A stretch of DNA of 64,000 bases, from NCBI RefSeq assembly GCF_009900745.1, contig NZ_WXVU01000008.1, forward strand, positions 1-64,000. The letters are read 5' to 3'. Made by a program: the position numbers and the translations under genes. The notes beneath the pieces are model-generated. The model ran no database searches and was not told where the DNA came from. It was given only the letters and a program-made list of their open reading frames with translations. Positions within the stretch are counted from its first letter, which is position 1. Every line of letters starts with the position of its first letter. The DNA is from Chryseobacterium sp. c4a (GTDB taxonomy: Bacteria > Bacteroidota > Bacteroidia > Flavobacteriales > Weeksellaceae). Shown piece by piece: positions 17,155-27,300 of the stretch.

Positions 17155-17784
17155 TTATAAGTCTAAGTAAAGAACCTTGATATATATTTTTTGACCACCT
17201 TTTTCCCAAATGTCAAACATTCCGTCCTTTGAAGGCTTTGATCCTCTTGTATAATCATTTCCTATATTCAGAATATTCAAAAGAATATATTCATCCCCCA
17301 CCGAATTGACTAGGTAAGCTGTTTTCTCAGACTTTCCGTCTCCGGAACTTTTGATTCCGTCTGCCAAAGCCCGAAACTGATTCAGGTGATGCATAAAGTT
17401 ATTCCCATCTTTTGAAGAATCATAAGCCCTGAGTAAAATAAGCAGAATGTCAAGATTGGTAGGGTCTTTATCATACAAAGCCTTTCCCTGCTTGATACAA
17501 TCTTCAAATTTGTTTTGCTTAAAAGCTTCTGCCAGATTTTTAAACCCTTCATCTGAAGTAGTTACCCTATCCGTTCTAAAATTTCTTCCATAGTAAAGGT
17601 ATTGTGCTTCTATACTATCCAAAGACTTTGGGTATCCTTTATATTTGAAAAGGAGTTTCTCATAATTATACGGTGAATCAGAGTTTTTTTGGCTTTTTTC
17701 AATAGCCTTAAAGTCTATTTTTGATTTCTGGCTGAAACCAAAAATCGAAAACAGAATGAATAAAAGGAAAAAATGATGTTTCAT
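17155..17784 (-). CDS. DUF4919 family secreted protein
   Basis: A 209-residue protein with a signal peptide (residues 1-18, FGFS|QKS). It matches the DUF4919 pattern: the segment YLYYGRNFRTDR, then a tetratricopeptide-like helical stretch (FEDCIKQGKALYDKDPTNLD and LDILLILLRAYDSSKD), then a strand-rich C-terminus ending in KIYIKVLYLDL. Function unknown; a periplasmic role is inferred. Its start codon overlaps the hflX stop (TAATG), so translation is coupled to HflX. The gene is always read with its neighbours here, but nothing links it mechanistically to ribosome rescue. Confidence 0.8.
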   Translation of the reverse strand: MKHHFFLLFILFSIFGFSQKSKIDFKAIEKSQKNSDSPYNYEKLLFKYKGYPKSLDSIEAQYLYYGRNFRTDRVTTSDEGFKNLAEAFKQNKFEDCIKQGKALYDKDPTNLDILLILLRAYDSSKDGNNFMHHLNQFRALADGIKSSGDGKSEKTAYLVNSVGDEYILLNILNIGNDYTRGSKPSKDGMFDIWEKGGQKIYIKVLYLDL

Positions 17785-19007
17785 TAATTGTTATTTTCAT
17801 CTTCTTCGTCATCGAAGTACTCGAAAAGGAAATCATTGTATGGAAATCTTGAAATATGGATCTTCATCACCTCATCATAAATCATCTTTTTCATTTCCGG
17901 GAAGTTTTCCTTCGTTAATGCAGAAATGAAAACAGTTGGATACTTTGATTTGGCCATCCATGTCTTCTTCCATTCATCCAGAGAGATGTTTTTACGCGTT
18001 GAAGGAGTAAGATCATCTTCATCCTTTTTTTCGTAGCTGAAATCATCAATCTTATTGAAAATCATAATCATTGGCTTTCTGTGAGCATCAATTTCCTGTA
18101 AAATATCGTTTACCGAAGCAATATGATCTTCAAAGCTTTCATGGGAAATATCAACTACATGAATCAATAAGTCTGCTTCTCTTACCTCATCCAGTGTAGA
18201 TTTAAAAGATTCAACCAATTGAGTAGGTAATTTTCTGATAAATCCTACCGTATCAGTAAGCAGAAATGGTAAGTTTCCAATCACAACTTTTCTTACAGTA
18301 GTATCAAGGGTTGCGAACAATTTATTTTCTGCAAAAACTTCAGATTTTGAAAGAGAGTTCATCAAAGTAGATTTTCCTACGTTGGTATATCCCACTAAGG
18401 CAGCACGTACAACTTTTCCTCGATTATTACGCTGAGTTGCCATCTGTCTATCAATAGTCTTTAATTTATCTTTCAGCAAAGTAATTCTGTCACGAATGAT
18501 ACGACGGTCAGTTTCAATTTCCGTTTCCCCGGGACCTCTCATCCCAATCCCTCCTTTCTGACGCTCCAAGTGAGTCCACATTCTTGTCAATCGAGGTAAA
18601 AGATATTGGTATTGGGCTAGCTCCACTTGTGTTCTTGCATAAGAAGTCTGTGCTCTCTGCGCAAAAATATCAAGGATCAAATTGGTACGATCCAGAATTT
18701 TCACTTCCATTTCTCTTTCAAGATTTTTCAGCTGTGAAGGAGAAAGTTCGTCATCAAAAATGACAGTTCCAATTCCATTTTCTTTTACATACTCCTTAAT
18801 TTCCAATGCTTTTCCGCTTCCAACAAATGTTTTGGAGTCCGGTTGGGACATCTTTTGAGTAAATCTTTTATCCACTGTAGCTCCTGCTGTATAAGCAAGA
18901 AACTCCAGTTCGTCCATATATTCTGTTAACTTATCTTCATCTTGGTCTTTAGTAATTAATCCTACCAAAACCACCTTCTCATAATTATGTTCTTTCTTTT
19001 CTAACAT
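17784..19007 (-). CDS. hflX: Ribosome-splitting GTPase HflX
   Basis: A 407-residue translational GTPase that splits stalled ribosomes under heat or antibiotic stress. It has the N-terminal HflX domain (about 15-110), the HflX signature GGIGMRGPGETEIETDRR (152-169), a coiled linker and the GTP-binding domain: Walker A GYTNVGKST (206-214), DTVGF and NKID. The C-terminal extension is acidic (FEYFDDEEDENNN), a common feature of Bacteroidota HflX. It heads an operon with DUF4919, CPA1 antiporter and AlkD genes, which fits a general stress unit. The region upstream (19008-19236) holds no gene. Confidence 0.95.
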   Translation of the reverse strand: MLEKKEHNYEKVVLVGLITKDQDEDKLTEYMDELEFLAYTAGATVDKRFTQKMSQPDSKTFVGSGKALEIKEYVKENGIGTVIFDDELSPSQLKNLEREMEVKILDRTNLILDIFAQRAQTSYARTQVELAQYQYLLPRLTRMWTHLERQKGGIGMRGPGETEIETDRRIIRDRITLLKDKLKTIDRQMATQRNNRGKVVRAALVGYTNVGKSTLMNSLSKSEVFAENKLFATLDTTVRKVVIGNLPFLLTDTVGFIRKLPTQLVESFKSTLDEVREADLLIHVVDISHESFEDHIASVNDILQEIDAHRKPMIMIFNKIDDFSYEKKDEDDLTPSTRKNISLDEWKKTWMAKSKYPTVFISALTKENFPEMKKMIYDEVMKIHISRFPYNDFLFEYFDDEEDENNN

Positions 19008-19184
19008 TAAAGTTTATGTCTATGTTTATGATTTTTACAAGATAATATTTTTCAGAAAAAAAACAAAATCAAATTTTAGTTAATAACACTTTTTAATATA
19101 AATTTAAGTTGCTTATCAACGAAACCCGTTGATTTGTCAATCTCCTGTCAAACAGTATAAAAAATATAAAATTAAGTTTTTCCC

Positions 19185-19214
19185 ACAAAAATAAGTCCGC
19201 TCAATAACGGACTT
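19185..19214 (-). terminator. Terminator of the META-domain gene
   Basis: AAGTCCG and CGGACTT pair around CTCAATAA. The minus strand continues as ATTTTTG. It lies 22 bases beyond the gene that ends at 19237. Confidence 0.75.
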
Positions 19215-19236
19215 CTTATATTTTAAAATGAGACCA

Positions 19237-19671
19237 TCAGTCCCAATCAGCGGCAACAAATTTCATAGAATTTCCATGATCATCAGACAGGGTAAGGAAA
19301 TGACCTTCTACAGTATATTTGCTCATGGTTTCAAATTTTTTTTGAAAAGAGGTTTCAAGATTCATATCCTGACAAGCCTTCAAGGTGCTTACCCCTTGGG
19401 AAATCTTTACTGTTCCGCCTTTTTTAAATTCAGAAGTAAAGGACATCTGGTTGCACCCCATATAAGCACTTCCATAGATCTTCCCTTTTTCCATTTTTCC
19501 GGTAAGGTTAATTTCAGCTTTATGGGCAATCAGCTGATCTTTAGAAAAGCCATCGAAAGAAACCAGCATCCATTGTCTTTGGAGATAAGGATTTTTTTCA
19601 GGTACTGATGAGCAATTTAACACAAGCCCAAAGAATAACATGGCAAAAAAGGGGAATAATATTTTTTTCAT
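19237..19671 (-). CDS. META-domain lipoprotein (HslJ-like)
   Basis: A 144-residue lipoprotein from the ATG at 19671 (MKKILFPFF); an in-frame ATG at 19683 adds four residues and is less likely. The lipobox gives Cys20 (LVLNC). The mature protein is one META domain, as in the heat-shock protein HslJ: the landmarks are LQRQWMLVSFDGF, GSAYMGCNQMSF (the conserved Gly-Cys-Asn) and LSDDHGNSMKF. META domains are found in envelope proteins and some contribute to antibiotic tolerance; the biochemical role is not known. It stands alone and is divergent from the S46 peptidase gene. Confidence 0.85.
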   Translation of the reverse strand: MKKILFPFFAMLFFGLVLNCSSVPEKNPYLQRQWMLVSFDGFSKDQLIAHKAEINLTGKMEKGKIYGSAYMGCNQMSFTSEFKKGGTVKISQGVSTLKACQDMNLETSFQKKFETMSKYTVEGHFLTLSDDHGNSMKFVAADWD

Positions 19672-19757
19672 GCTGATTATCATCCCATTTTCGTACCAAT
19701 CCGGGACAGAATCTCGTAAAAATTAGTAAATTAGCGACACAAAAATTATTTTATAAA

Positions 19758-21965
19758 ATGAAAAGACTATTTCTACTATTCACTTTCTTGCTGAGCTTTG
19801 CTCAGATGAGGGCGGATGAGGGGATGTGGCTGCTAATGCTCATCAAACGACTTAACGGTGTTGATATGCAAAAAGAAGGTCTACATCTTACGCCTGAGGA
19901 AATTTATTCAGTTAACAATTCCAGCTTAAAAGACGCTATCGTAAGTTTCGGTGGTTTCTGTACAGGAGAAATTGTTTCTGATAAAGGACTTTTATTCACG
20001 AACCACCACTGTGGATACGGAGCAGTAGCTGCTGCATCTACTCCGGAAAAAGATTATTTGAAAAACGGTTTCTGGGCAATGAAACAGAAAGACGAATTCA
20101 ATGCAAAAGATCTTTATGTAAGATTTTTAGTGAGAATGGATGATGCAACTCAAAGAATCACATCCAAGCTAAACAACAATATGACCGGAGCAGAGAGAAA
20201 AGCTGTTATTGATGCTGAAACAAAAGCAATCCAGACAGAAAACTCTGAAAACGGAAAATATACTGTAGTGGTAAAAGATTTCTTCAACGGAAATGAATTC
20301 TACTATTTTGTATATCAGGACTACAAAGATGTAAGATTAGTAGGTGCTCCACCTTCATCTTTAGGAAAATTCGGTGGTGATACTGATAACTGGGAATGGC
20401 CAAGACATACTGCAGACTTTACAGTTTTCAGAGTATATGCTGATGCTGCTGGAAACCCAGCTGAATATTCTCCAAGCAATGTTCCAATGAAACCTAAGCA
20501 TTTCTTACCGGTTTCTCTAAAAGGAATTAAGCCAGGTGACTTCTCAATGATCCTTGGATACCCAGGTAGAACAAACCGTTATTTAACTTCTTACGGAATT
20601 CAGCAAATGGTAGGTAAAGATTACCCGGCTTGGGTTGAAGCTTCCAAAACTGCAATGGATGTAATGAAGAAGTATATGGATAAAGATAAAGCGACTCAGC
20701 TTAACTATGCTTCTCAGTACGCTTCTGTAGCGAACTACTGGAAAAACAGACAGGGAACAATTGATGCTGTAGAGAAAAACGGTACGATCACTGACAAGCA
20801 AAAGATTGAAGACGTTTACAAAAAATGGTCTGCAAAGCCAGGAAACGAGGCTTATGATGGTATTTTACTTGATATTGAGGCTTATTACAAGCAGGCTTCA
20901 GACAGAAATGTTGAAAGAAACTACGCTTCTCAGTTCACAAGAAATGCTAAATATATTTCACTTGCTTTACAGGTAGGTTCTGTTTTAAAAGCTTATGCTG
21001 CACAGGATATGCAGGGAAGATTAGCAATGAAAGCTAAAACTGAAGCTGCAATTAAAGCTGCTTATGAGAATTTCAGCCCATCTTTAGAAGGTGAAATGCT
21101 TGCTGCAATGACTAGCCTTTATCAGGCTAGAGTTAAAAACCAAGAAGTAGCATCTGCTACGATCCTTGGATTAGATGCTAAAACAGTTTCTAACTTAGCT
21201 TATTCTTCTATTTTTGCAAACAAGACTTCCGCAACCAACTTCCTGTTGAATCCTGATGCATTAAAACTTGATGCTGATCCGCTTTGGAAAGCAGCAAACG
21301 GTATTGTTGCAGATCAAAAAATGAGTGCTGAAAGATACGTAAAGATAGATGACAATTTTGCAAAAAACAGCCGTCTATTCTTAGCTGGTTTAGTAAAAGC
21401 AATGCCTGAGAAGAAATTCTACCCGGATGCTAACTCTACAATGAGATTAACATACGGTACTGTAGATAAGCTTCCTATCAGAGAAGACAGAAACTACTTC
21501 GGTGTTACAGATAACTATTATACAGATATGTCTGGTCTTGTTGGAAAATACAAGAAAGGAGATGAAGAATTCGATCTTCCTCAAAGAGTGATCGATCTTT
21601 ATAACCTTAAAGATTTCGGACAGTATGCTGATGCAAAAGGTTATATGCCTGTAAACTTCCTTTCTAACAATGACATTACAGGAGGTAACTCAGGTTCTCC
21701 GGTAATTGATGGTGATGGAAACCTTATTGGTATTGCATTCGATGGAAACAGCGAAGCATTAAGCGGTGATATCGTATTCGAGCCTGAATGGCAGAAAACA
21801 ATCAACGTAGACGTTCGTTTCGTTCTTTGGACAATCGATAAGTTTGCTGGCGCAAGAAGATTAGTAGATGAGTTGAAGCTTGTAAAAGATGCAAACACTC
21901 CTGCTGATACAAAAACTAAAAATTCTGGGACTACAACAATGCCTAAGAAAACAAAGAAAAAATAA
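19758..21965 (+). CDS. S46 dipeptidyl-peptidase, DPP7-like
   Basis: A 735-residue periplasmic serine exopeptidase of family S46, which releases dipeptides from peptide N-termini and lets asaccharolytic Bacteroidota feed on protein. A signal peptide (about 1-19) precedes the mature start DEGMWLL typical of the family. The triad is visible: H84 in TNHHCGYG, D220 in WEWPRHTADF and S645 in GGNSGSPV. Eighteen residues after the catalytic serine the protein has Gly (FDGN), the position that is Arg in DPP11. I infer DPP7-like preference for hydrophobic residues rather than Asp/Glu. The tail ends in KKTKKK. It is monocistronic with a strong terminator. Confidence 0.93.
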   Translation: MKRLFLLFTFLLSFAQMRADEGMWLLMLIKRLNGVDMQKEGLHLTPEEIYSVNNSSLKDAIVSFGGFCTGEIVSDKGLLFTNHHCGYGAVAAASTPEKDYLKNGFWAMKQKDEFNAKDLYVRFLVRMDDATQRITSKLNNNMTGAERKAVIDAETKAIQTENSENGKYTVVVKDFFNGNEFYYFVYQDYKDVRLVGAPPSSLGKFGGDTDNWEWPRHTADFTVFRVYADAAGNPAEYSPSNVPMKPKHFLPVSLKGIKPGDFSMILGYPGRTNRYLTSYGIQQMVGKDYPAWVEASKTAMDVMKKYMDKDKATQLNYASQYASVANYWKNRQGTIDAVEKNGTITDKQKIEDVYKKWSAKPGNEAYDGILLDIEAYYKQASDRNVERNYASQFTRNAKYISLALQVGSVLKAYAAQDMQGRLAMKAKTEAAIKAAYENFSPSLEGEMLAAMTSLYQARVKNQEVASATILGLDAKTVSNLAYSSIFANKTSATNFLLNPDALKLDADPLWKAANGIVADQKMSAERYVKIDDNFAKNSRLFLAGLVKAMPEKKFYPDANSTMRLTYGTVDKLPIREDRNYFGVTDNYYTDMSGLVGKYKKGDEEFDLPQRVIDLYNLKDFGQYADAKGYMPVNFLSNNDITGGNSGSPVIDGDGNLIGIAFDGNSEALSGDIVFEPEWQKTINVDVRFVLWTIDKFAGARRLVDELKLVKDANTPADTKTKNSGTTTMPKKTKKK

Positions 21966-21986
21966 TCTTATCTGATATATTTTTGA

Positions 21987-22018
21987 AACCGTGAAAATTA
22001 TTTTCACGGTTTTTTTAT
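21987..22018 (+). terminator. Terminator of the S46 peptidase gene
   Basis: AAACCGTGAAAA and TTTTCACGGTTT pair around TTA, followed by seven T's. It rules out translation starts before about 22020 for the next gene. Confidence 0.9.
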
Positions 22019-22041
22019 TTTTGAATATTAAAATAGTAATC

Positions 22042-22518
22042 ATGAATTCTCAACCTGTATTATTCACTGCCATCATACAACAAAATGAAACAATGAATGC
22101 TGCTTTTGTGGAATTTCCTTTTTCAACAGAAGAGTTATTCAACAAAAAAGGGCAGGTCAAAATTTTGGCTATATTTGATGGAAAGGTAGAGTATCGCGGA
22201 AGCCTGGCTAAAATGAAATCAGACTGTCATATACTAGGATTGACTCAAGAAGTCCGAAAGCAGCTTGGGAAAACTTTTGGAGATGAGGTTACCGTATCTC
22301 TTATGGAGGATAAGAAAGAACGGATTGTTGACCTTTCAGATGATATTGCTTTGGTCTTTAATAACCATCCAGATGCCAAAGCACTATTTGATACGATGAG
22401 CTATACTCACAAAAAGGAGTATATCCGCTGGATTGAAGAGGCGAAGAAGCCGGAAACAAGGGAAAACCGAAAAACAAAAATGATCCAGATGATTCTGGAT
22501 GGAAAAAAAGGAATATAA
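22042..22518 (+). CDS. YdeI / OmpD-associated family protein (DUF1905 plus C-terminal YdeI domain)
   Basis: A 158-residue cytoplasmic protein. The start is set at 22042 (MNSQPVLFTA), because an earlier in-frame ATG lies within the preceding terminator. The N-terminal half is the beta-barrel DUF1905 domain (NAAFVEFPFSTEELF, GKVEYRGSLAKM, LGKTFGDEVTVSL). The C-terminal half is the YdeI domain with the diagnostic stretch YTHKKEYIRWIEEAKKPETR. YdeI proteins occur across bacteria and some have been linked to antimicrobial peptide resistance, but the activity is unknown. Family assignment is firm. Confidence 0.85.
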   Translation: MNSQPVLFTAIIQQNETMNAAFVEFPFSTEELFNKKGQVKILAIFDGKVEYRGSLAKMKSDCHILGLTQEVRKQLGKTFGDEVTVSLMEDKKERIVDLSDDIALVFNNHPDAKALFDTMSYTHKKEYIRWIEEAKKPETRENRKTKMIQMILDGKKGI

Positions 22519-22535
22519 AGTCTTTTCTTTATTTT

Positions 22536-22817
22536 CTATATTTTTACTTTTGCTTCCAGATATTGTTGTCCCCCTCCATTGGTAACCGTCAGGAATCCAT
22601 CATAATGAGCCACCTTTACTCCAAGGTCGTTATTTATTTCTTTGAAATATCCTCTCCTTTCTATAATGTTGGATTGCCATAAAAATTGTGCACACTGTCC
22701 TTTTTGGTTTTGGAAAATCAATGAATTCAGCTTATTTTCCACTCCGGATGATTTAAGATCTATCACTACACTTTCATTGGCTACAAAATCCTTAGCTAAT
22801 ACCATAAAATTATTCAT
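22536..22817 (-). CDS. Small hypothetical protein
   Basis: A 93-residue protein without signal peptide or recognised domain. Predicted mostly beta (VVIDLKSSGVENKLNSL, VAHYDGFLTVTNGGGQQYLE). Evidence that it is real is only moderate: it has an open frame of reasonable length and composition between a convergent gene and an intergenic region, and no overlapping better frame. Its stop is 17 bases from that of the YdeI gene. Confidence 0.5.
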   Translation of the reverse strand: MNNFMVLAKDFVANESVVIDLKSSGVENKLNSLIFQNQKGQCAQFLWQSNIIERRGYFKEINNDLGVKVAHYDGFLTVTNGGGQQYLEAKVKI

Positions 22818-22919
22818 TTATTGTTCTTTTAATTATAAGTTTTGTTTATCCTACAACAAAAGTCTTGATCTGCAGCGACAAAACTCGACGTATTATTCAT
22901 TAAATAAAAAAAACACATC

Positions 22920-22980
22920 ATCCTGACTTACAATACATAACAAAATAATTCTTAATAATTATTCATTTTTTCGTCAGGAT
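22920..22980. other. Inverted repeat in the leader of the spondin gene
   Basis: ATCCTGAC (22920-22927) and GTCAGGAT (22973-22980) are perfect inverse copies that enclose 45 bases, with a second small A/T palindrome inside and TTT after the distal arm. It could be a cruciform operator or a transcript hairpin 58 bases upstream of the start at 23038. Confidence 0.4.
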
Positions 22981-23037
22981 TTTAGAATATACCCGACTAT
23001 GGATGTAGATACCAGTTATAACTATAAAATTCACGTT

Positions 23038-24261
23038 ATGAAAAAGACTTTTTTTAAAACCACAGTATTTGCGGCAGCTATTACAACTGCATTGACGCTT
23101 TTTTCATGTAGCGATTCAGACAACAACATGATGGACGACTCTTATCAAAGGACAATTACCTTTGAAAATGTTGTTACACCTAAAGACTTTGTACAAAGTG
23201 GAAGCTTTCAGGGAATGGGAAATCCTCCGGTTATTATGCCGGGACAATCTGTTTCTATAAAGTTCAGTGCCGGAAAAGCACAGGCTCTTATGTTTGCTAC
23301 CATGTATGGACTTTCTAAAGATTGGTTTTTTGCTTCTCAGCAGCCTGGAATAAAACTGTTTGATGCTAATGGAAAAGCTATTACAGGTGATGTTTCCTCA
23401 AGTGTATTGTTATGGGATAATGGAACCAAAGATAATATGACTGGCCAGTCAGAGAGTAAACCTATCATGCAGGTTCCTAATGTAAATGCTTCACAACTGA
23501 TGAAACTTAACCTTGCCTACGATGAGATGTCTTCTGAGTTTACTTTAACCATAACCAATACTTCAGGAGGAACAGCTAATGAAACTCCTTTTTCTCCAGG
23601 AGTTTGGGCCGTTTCTAATTATAATGGTACCCAGCTTCTAAACAGCGCACCATTCTTTACACCTAATGCCTTATCCAATCCTGAAATTACAGATATAGCC
23701 CAGATGGGGAATATTGATAAAATGAAAGCTAAACTTATGGCTAATACGGGAATTATGACAGGTCTTTCTCCTACTCTTGTAGTGATCTATCGAGGTGATA
23801 AAAATCCAATTTATGAAATGGGAAAAATGGATAACGGAATGGGGTTAAAGGAAATTGCTCAAATGGGAAATGTAAGTAAGCTTCAAAACAGTTTAAAATC
23901 TTTTCCTGGGGTTAAAGGAATTTATGTAGCAGGAAGCGCTCCTGTTCCTCCGGGAAACAAGGTGATGACGAGCTTCAAAGCAAATCCGGGAGATAAAATT
24001 GCTTATGCAACAATGTTCGGTTTCTCTAATGACTGGTTCTATGCTAATGAGCAAAGTATAGATGCCAATGCTAAAGGAGACCTTACTTCAAAAACTTCTT
24101 TATTTGATTCAGGAACAGGAGTAGACCAATATCCGGGTGCAGGAAATCGCCAAGCATTATTCGGGGGAACTCCACAAAGTGAAAATATGCCTATTTCTAA
24201 AGTTGGAACACAATACCCGGTTCCTGCTGTACAGAATGTGATAAAAGTAACCGTGAATTAG
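23038..24261 (+). CDS. Spondin-domain lipoprotein with two repeats
   Basis: A 407-residue lipoprotein: the start at 23038 gives the signal peptide MKKTFFKTTV..., with lipobox LFSC and acylated Cys24; a longer frame from 22999 would mask it. The mature part has two spondin-N-like modules. Both contain the same core, FATMYGLSKDWFFA in the first and YATMFGFSNDWFYA in the second, each followed by a Leu-Phe-Asp strand (LFDANG, LFDSGTG). Spondin domains in animals bind ligands at membranes; in Bacteroidota the role is unknown. The product should sit on the periplasmic or outer face of the cell. A good terminator follows. Confidence 0.85.
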   Translation: MKKTFFKTTVFAAAITTALTLFSCSDSDNNMMDDSYQRTITFENVVTPKDFVQSGSFQGMGNPPVIMPGQSVSIKFSAGKAQALMFATMYGLSKDWFFASQQPGIKLFDANGKAITGDVSSSVLLWDNGTKDNMTGQSESKPIMQVPNVNASQLMKLNLAYDEMSSEFTLTITNTSGGTANETPFSPGVWAVSNYNGTQLLNSAPFFTPNALSNPEITDIAQMGNIDKMKAKLMANTGIMTGLSPTLVVIYRGDKNPIYEMGKMDNGMGLKEIAQMGNVSKLQNSLKSFPGVKGIYVAGSAPVPPGNKVMTSFKANPGDKIAYATMFGFSNDWFYANEQSIDANAKGDLTSKTSLFDSGTGVDQYPGAGNRQALFGGTPQSENMPISKVGTQYPVPAVQNVIKVTVN

Positions 24262-24313
24262 AGTTTGCTGGAACCAACCTCTCAACATTTCGTTGAAGGG
24301 TATGGTTTTATCA

Positions 24314-24350
24314 AAAGTCCCAGGCAGCTTTGCTGCCTGGGATTTGTTTT
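24314..24350. terminator. Bidirectional terminator between the spondin and A-T-R genes
   Basis: TCCCAGGCAGC and GCTGCCTGGGA pair around TTT, flanked by A's on the left and T's on the right, so it serves both convergent genes. Confidence 0.9.
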
Positions 24351-24357
24351 AAAATGA

Positions 24358-27300
24358 TCAGGAAATCGGAATTCCTAGATATCTCAAATAAGAGTCCAAC
24401 ATTTTTTTATCAAATACAGGTTCTTTAATCCCAGATCCATCCAAGAATTTAATCACATTAGAGCAATCCCACACATAAGTATTCTGGTAAAGCTCAACAG
24501 TTGATAAACCTTCATGCATATTATCTCTGAAAAGGCTAGTTAGAGGATAAAGTCTATTTTTACTATCATCTTCCCATTGTTTTCTCCATTCTTTATAAGG
24601 AAGGTCTTTCAATGTAAATGGATAATATTTTTTCATGAGGCCAAAAAAGTCTTCTAGTGTAAGATTCGTTTCCGGACTGGCAATAAGGTTAAACTTCTGC
24701 CCTATTGCCTCTTTATTTCTTGTAATATAAGCCATAGTTTGAGTCATATAATCTACGGTTATTAAACCTTCTCTCAATTCGGTAAGTGCCGGATAAGATT
24801 GGAACTCCACGCAATTTTTCACCAATCCCGACCACCATTGATAAGGAGCACTTGCTCCCGTCTCACTGTGGCACATGGCATAGCCTAATCTATAAGTAAT
24901 AAGAGGTAATCCTTCTTTTGCTGCCAGATCTGCGATCGCTTCCATCACCCATTTACTTCTTACATAGCCTATATCTTTACTTACTGACATCAGATTTTGA
25001 GCTATATCATCAGATTCCAACATCACTTTTTTTCCTGTAAATATATGCCCCCAGCTATACACTGATATCGTAGACAGCAGCGCAAGACATTTTGTTCTTT
25101 CTGCACCTGCAAGCTTTATAATTTCTCGCAATCCTTCTACATTTGGTGCTTTCATATAAGAATAAGGTTCGATAAAATTTACAGAGCTTCCAGAATGATA
25201 AATCACATCTGTTTTTTCTGCCAGCATTTTAAATGTATCTTCTGAAAGTCCCAAGAATGGTTTTACAAGATCTCCTACTACTGGAATAATTCTTTCTTTT
25301 TGTTCTTTCTTTTGAGAAACAGCAAATTGTTTAAAGCAACGATCAATTTTTTCTTTTGCATGAAAATCGTCCTGAGCCCTTACCAAACAATAGATATCAG
25401 CATCTGTGGTATCTAAAAGTTCCTGTAAAAGATGAATTCCAACAAAACCTGTCACTCCGGTTAAAAATATAGTTGAAGGATTTTCAAGCTGTTTAGGATC
25501 AAAGCCTCCCGCAAATACAGTTCCTGGTGCGAGATACACATCTTGTTGTAATTCTACATAAGGTTCTACATCTTCTTCCGGCATGGCTACTCTTTCTTCT
25601 TGGGCTCTGGCAATCAAAATTTCTGAAAGCTGTTTCAATACAGGGTATTGATAGACATCTCTAAGGTATACTTTTACCCCAAGACTCCTCTCTAATGCTA
25701 CTGCAACAACCGCAACCAACAAAGAGTTTCCTCCAATATCAAAAAAGTTATCCGTGATATTAATAACAGGTCGTTCCAGTTCTGCAGACCAGATCTTTGC
25801 TATGCCTCTTTCTGTTTCATTAGTTGGGGGTTCAAAAGAAACCAAATCTTTAGCCTCTTTATCTGCCAGATCTTTTAAATATTGAGAATCTGTTTTCCCA
25901 TTAGTCGTAAGAGGAATTTTATCTATAAAAATGATCTGGGCAGGGATCATATATCCTGGTAATTCTTCTTTTAGGAGATTTCTGATAGTGGTAACTTCTT
26001 TTTCAACACCCGGTTTCGCTACAATAAATGCAATGAGGTATTTATTACTTCCTGTAGTATCTTTTGTGATGACCGTAGCTTCCTGTATGTTGTCCTGTTG
26101 GCTCAAAGTTCGTTCTATTTCTCCCAGCTCCACCCGGAATCCCCGGATCTTTACCTGATTATCTATCCTGCCTAAGAACTCAATATTTCCATCAGGCAGC
26201 CATTTGGCAAGGTCTCCGGTACGGTATATTTTTTCCGTTTCCCTGAAAGGATTATTGATAAATTTTACAGCAGTCAGCTCTTCATTATTAAGGTAACCTT
26301 TTGCCAGAAGATCCCCTCCTATGAATAATTCTCCTACAGCTCCTACAGGAAGCAATTCCAAACTTTCACTCAGAATGTATGCTTTAGCATTGGCAATCGG
26401 CTTCCCTATTGAAGACACATACTGGCCTTTTACCTCTTTAACTTTTCTAAACGTAGCATATACTGTACATTCCGTAGGCCCGTAATAGTCTATAAGTTCA
26501 TAACTCAATTCTGTAGTAAGCACTGGCTTCAGCTTTTCACCTGCTGTGAAAAGATATTTAAGAGCCAGATCATTGTATTTTCTGGTCTTATCTATAAAAG
26601 GAGGAACAAGAACTGTTGGTACAAAACCATGGGTAATATGATTTTTATGGAAATATTCCACCAAAGCAGAAACATCCGTTCTTTCTTCGTTTTCTGCAAT
26701 AAAAAGGGTAGCTCCGGAAGTAATACCCGACCATATTTCCCATACAGAAATATCAAATGCAAGCCCGGCAACAAGAGTTACCTTTGAAGTCTGATCCACA
26801 TGAAAATAATGATTATGCCATGTTACCAAATGCTGAATAGCAAGATGCTCCACCATCACTCCTTTAGGTTTCCCTGTTGAACCGGATGTATAAATTGTAT
26901 ACGCCAGTGAATTCTGGTATATTTCAGCATCTGGATCCTGCAAAGAAAAGGATTCCAGATCTTTCATTGTATCAAACTGAAGCACTTCAATTTTTTTATT
27001 TCCTGATAAGAGTGCTCCAAGATCATGATTGGTAATCATAATCTTAGCAGCAGTATCTGAAAGGATATATTCTACTCTTTTTACAGGGTATGCAGGATCT
27101 ATCGGAACATACGCTGCACCTGTTTTTACAATTCCTAGAACTGCAACCACCCATTCAAGGGATCGGTTGAGCCAGAGAGGAACAAACATTCCTTTTTGTA
27201 TTCCTTTGTCTATTAGACTATTGGCAAGTTTATTACTCTTCTGATCCAACTCTTTATAAGTCATTGCCTGATCTCTGTATACTATTGCAATCTGATCAGG

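Noticed and set aside
21991..22041. Earlier start for the YdeI-like gene
   Set aside because: It lies inside a strong terminator hairpin.
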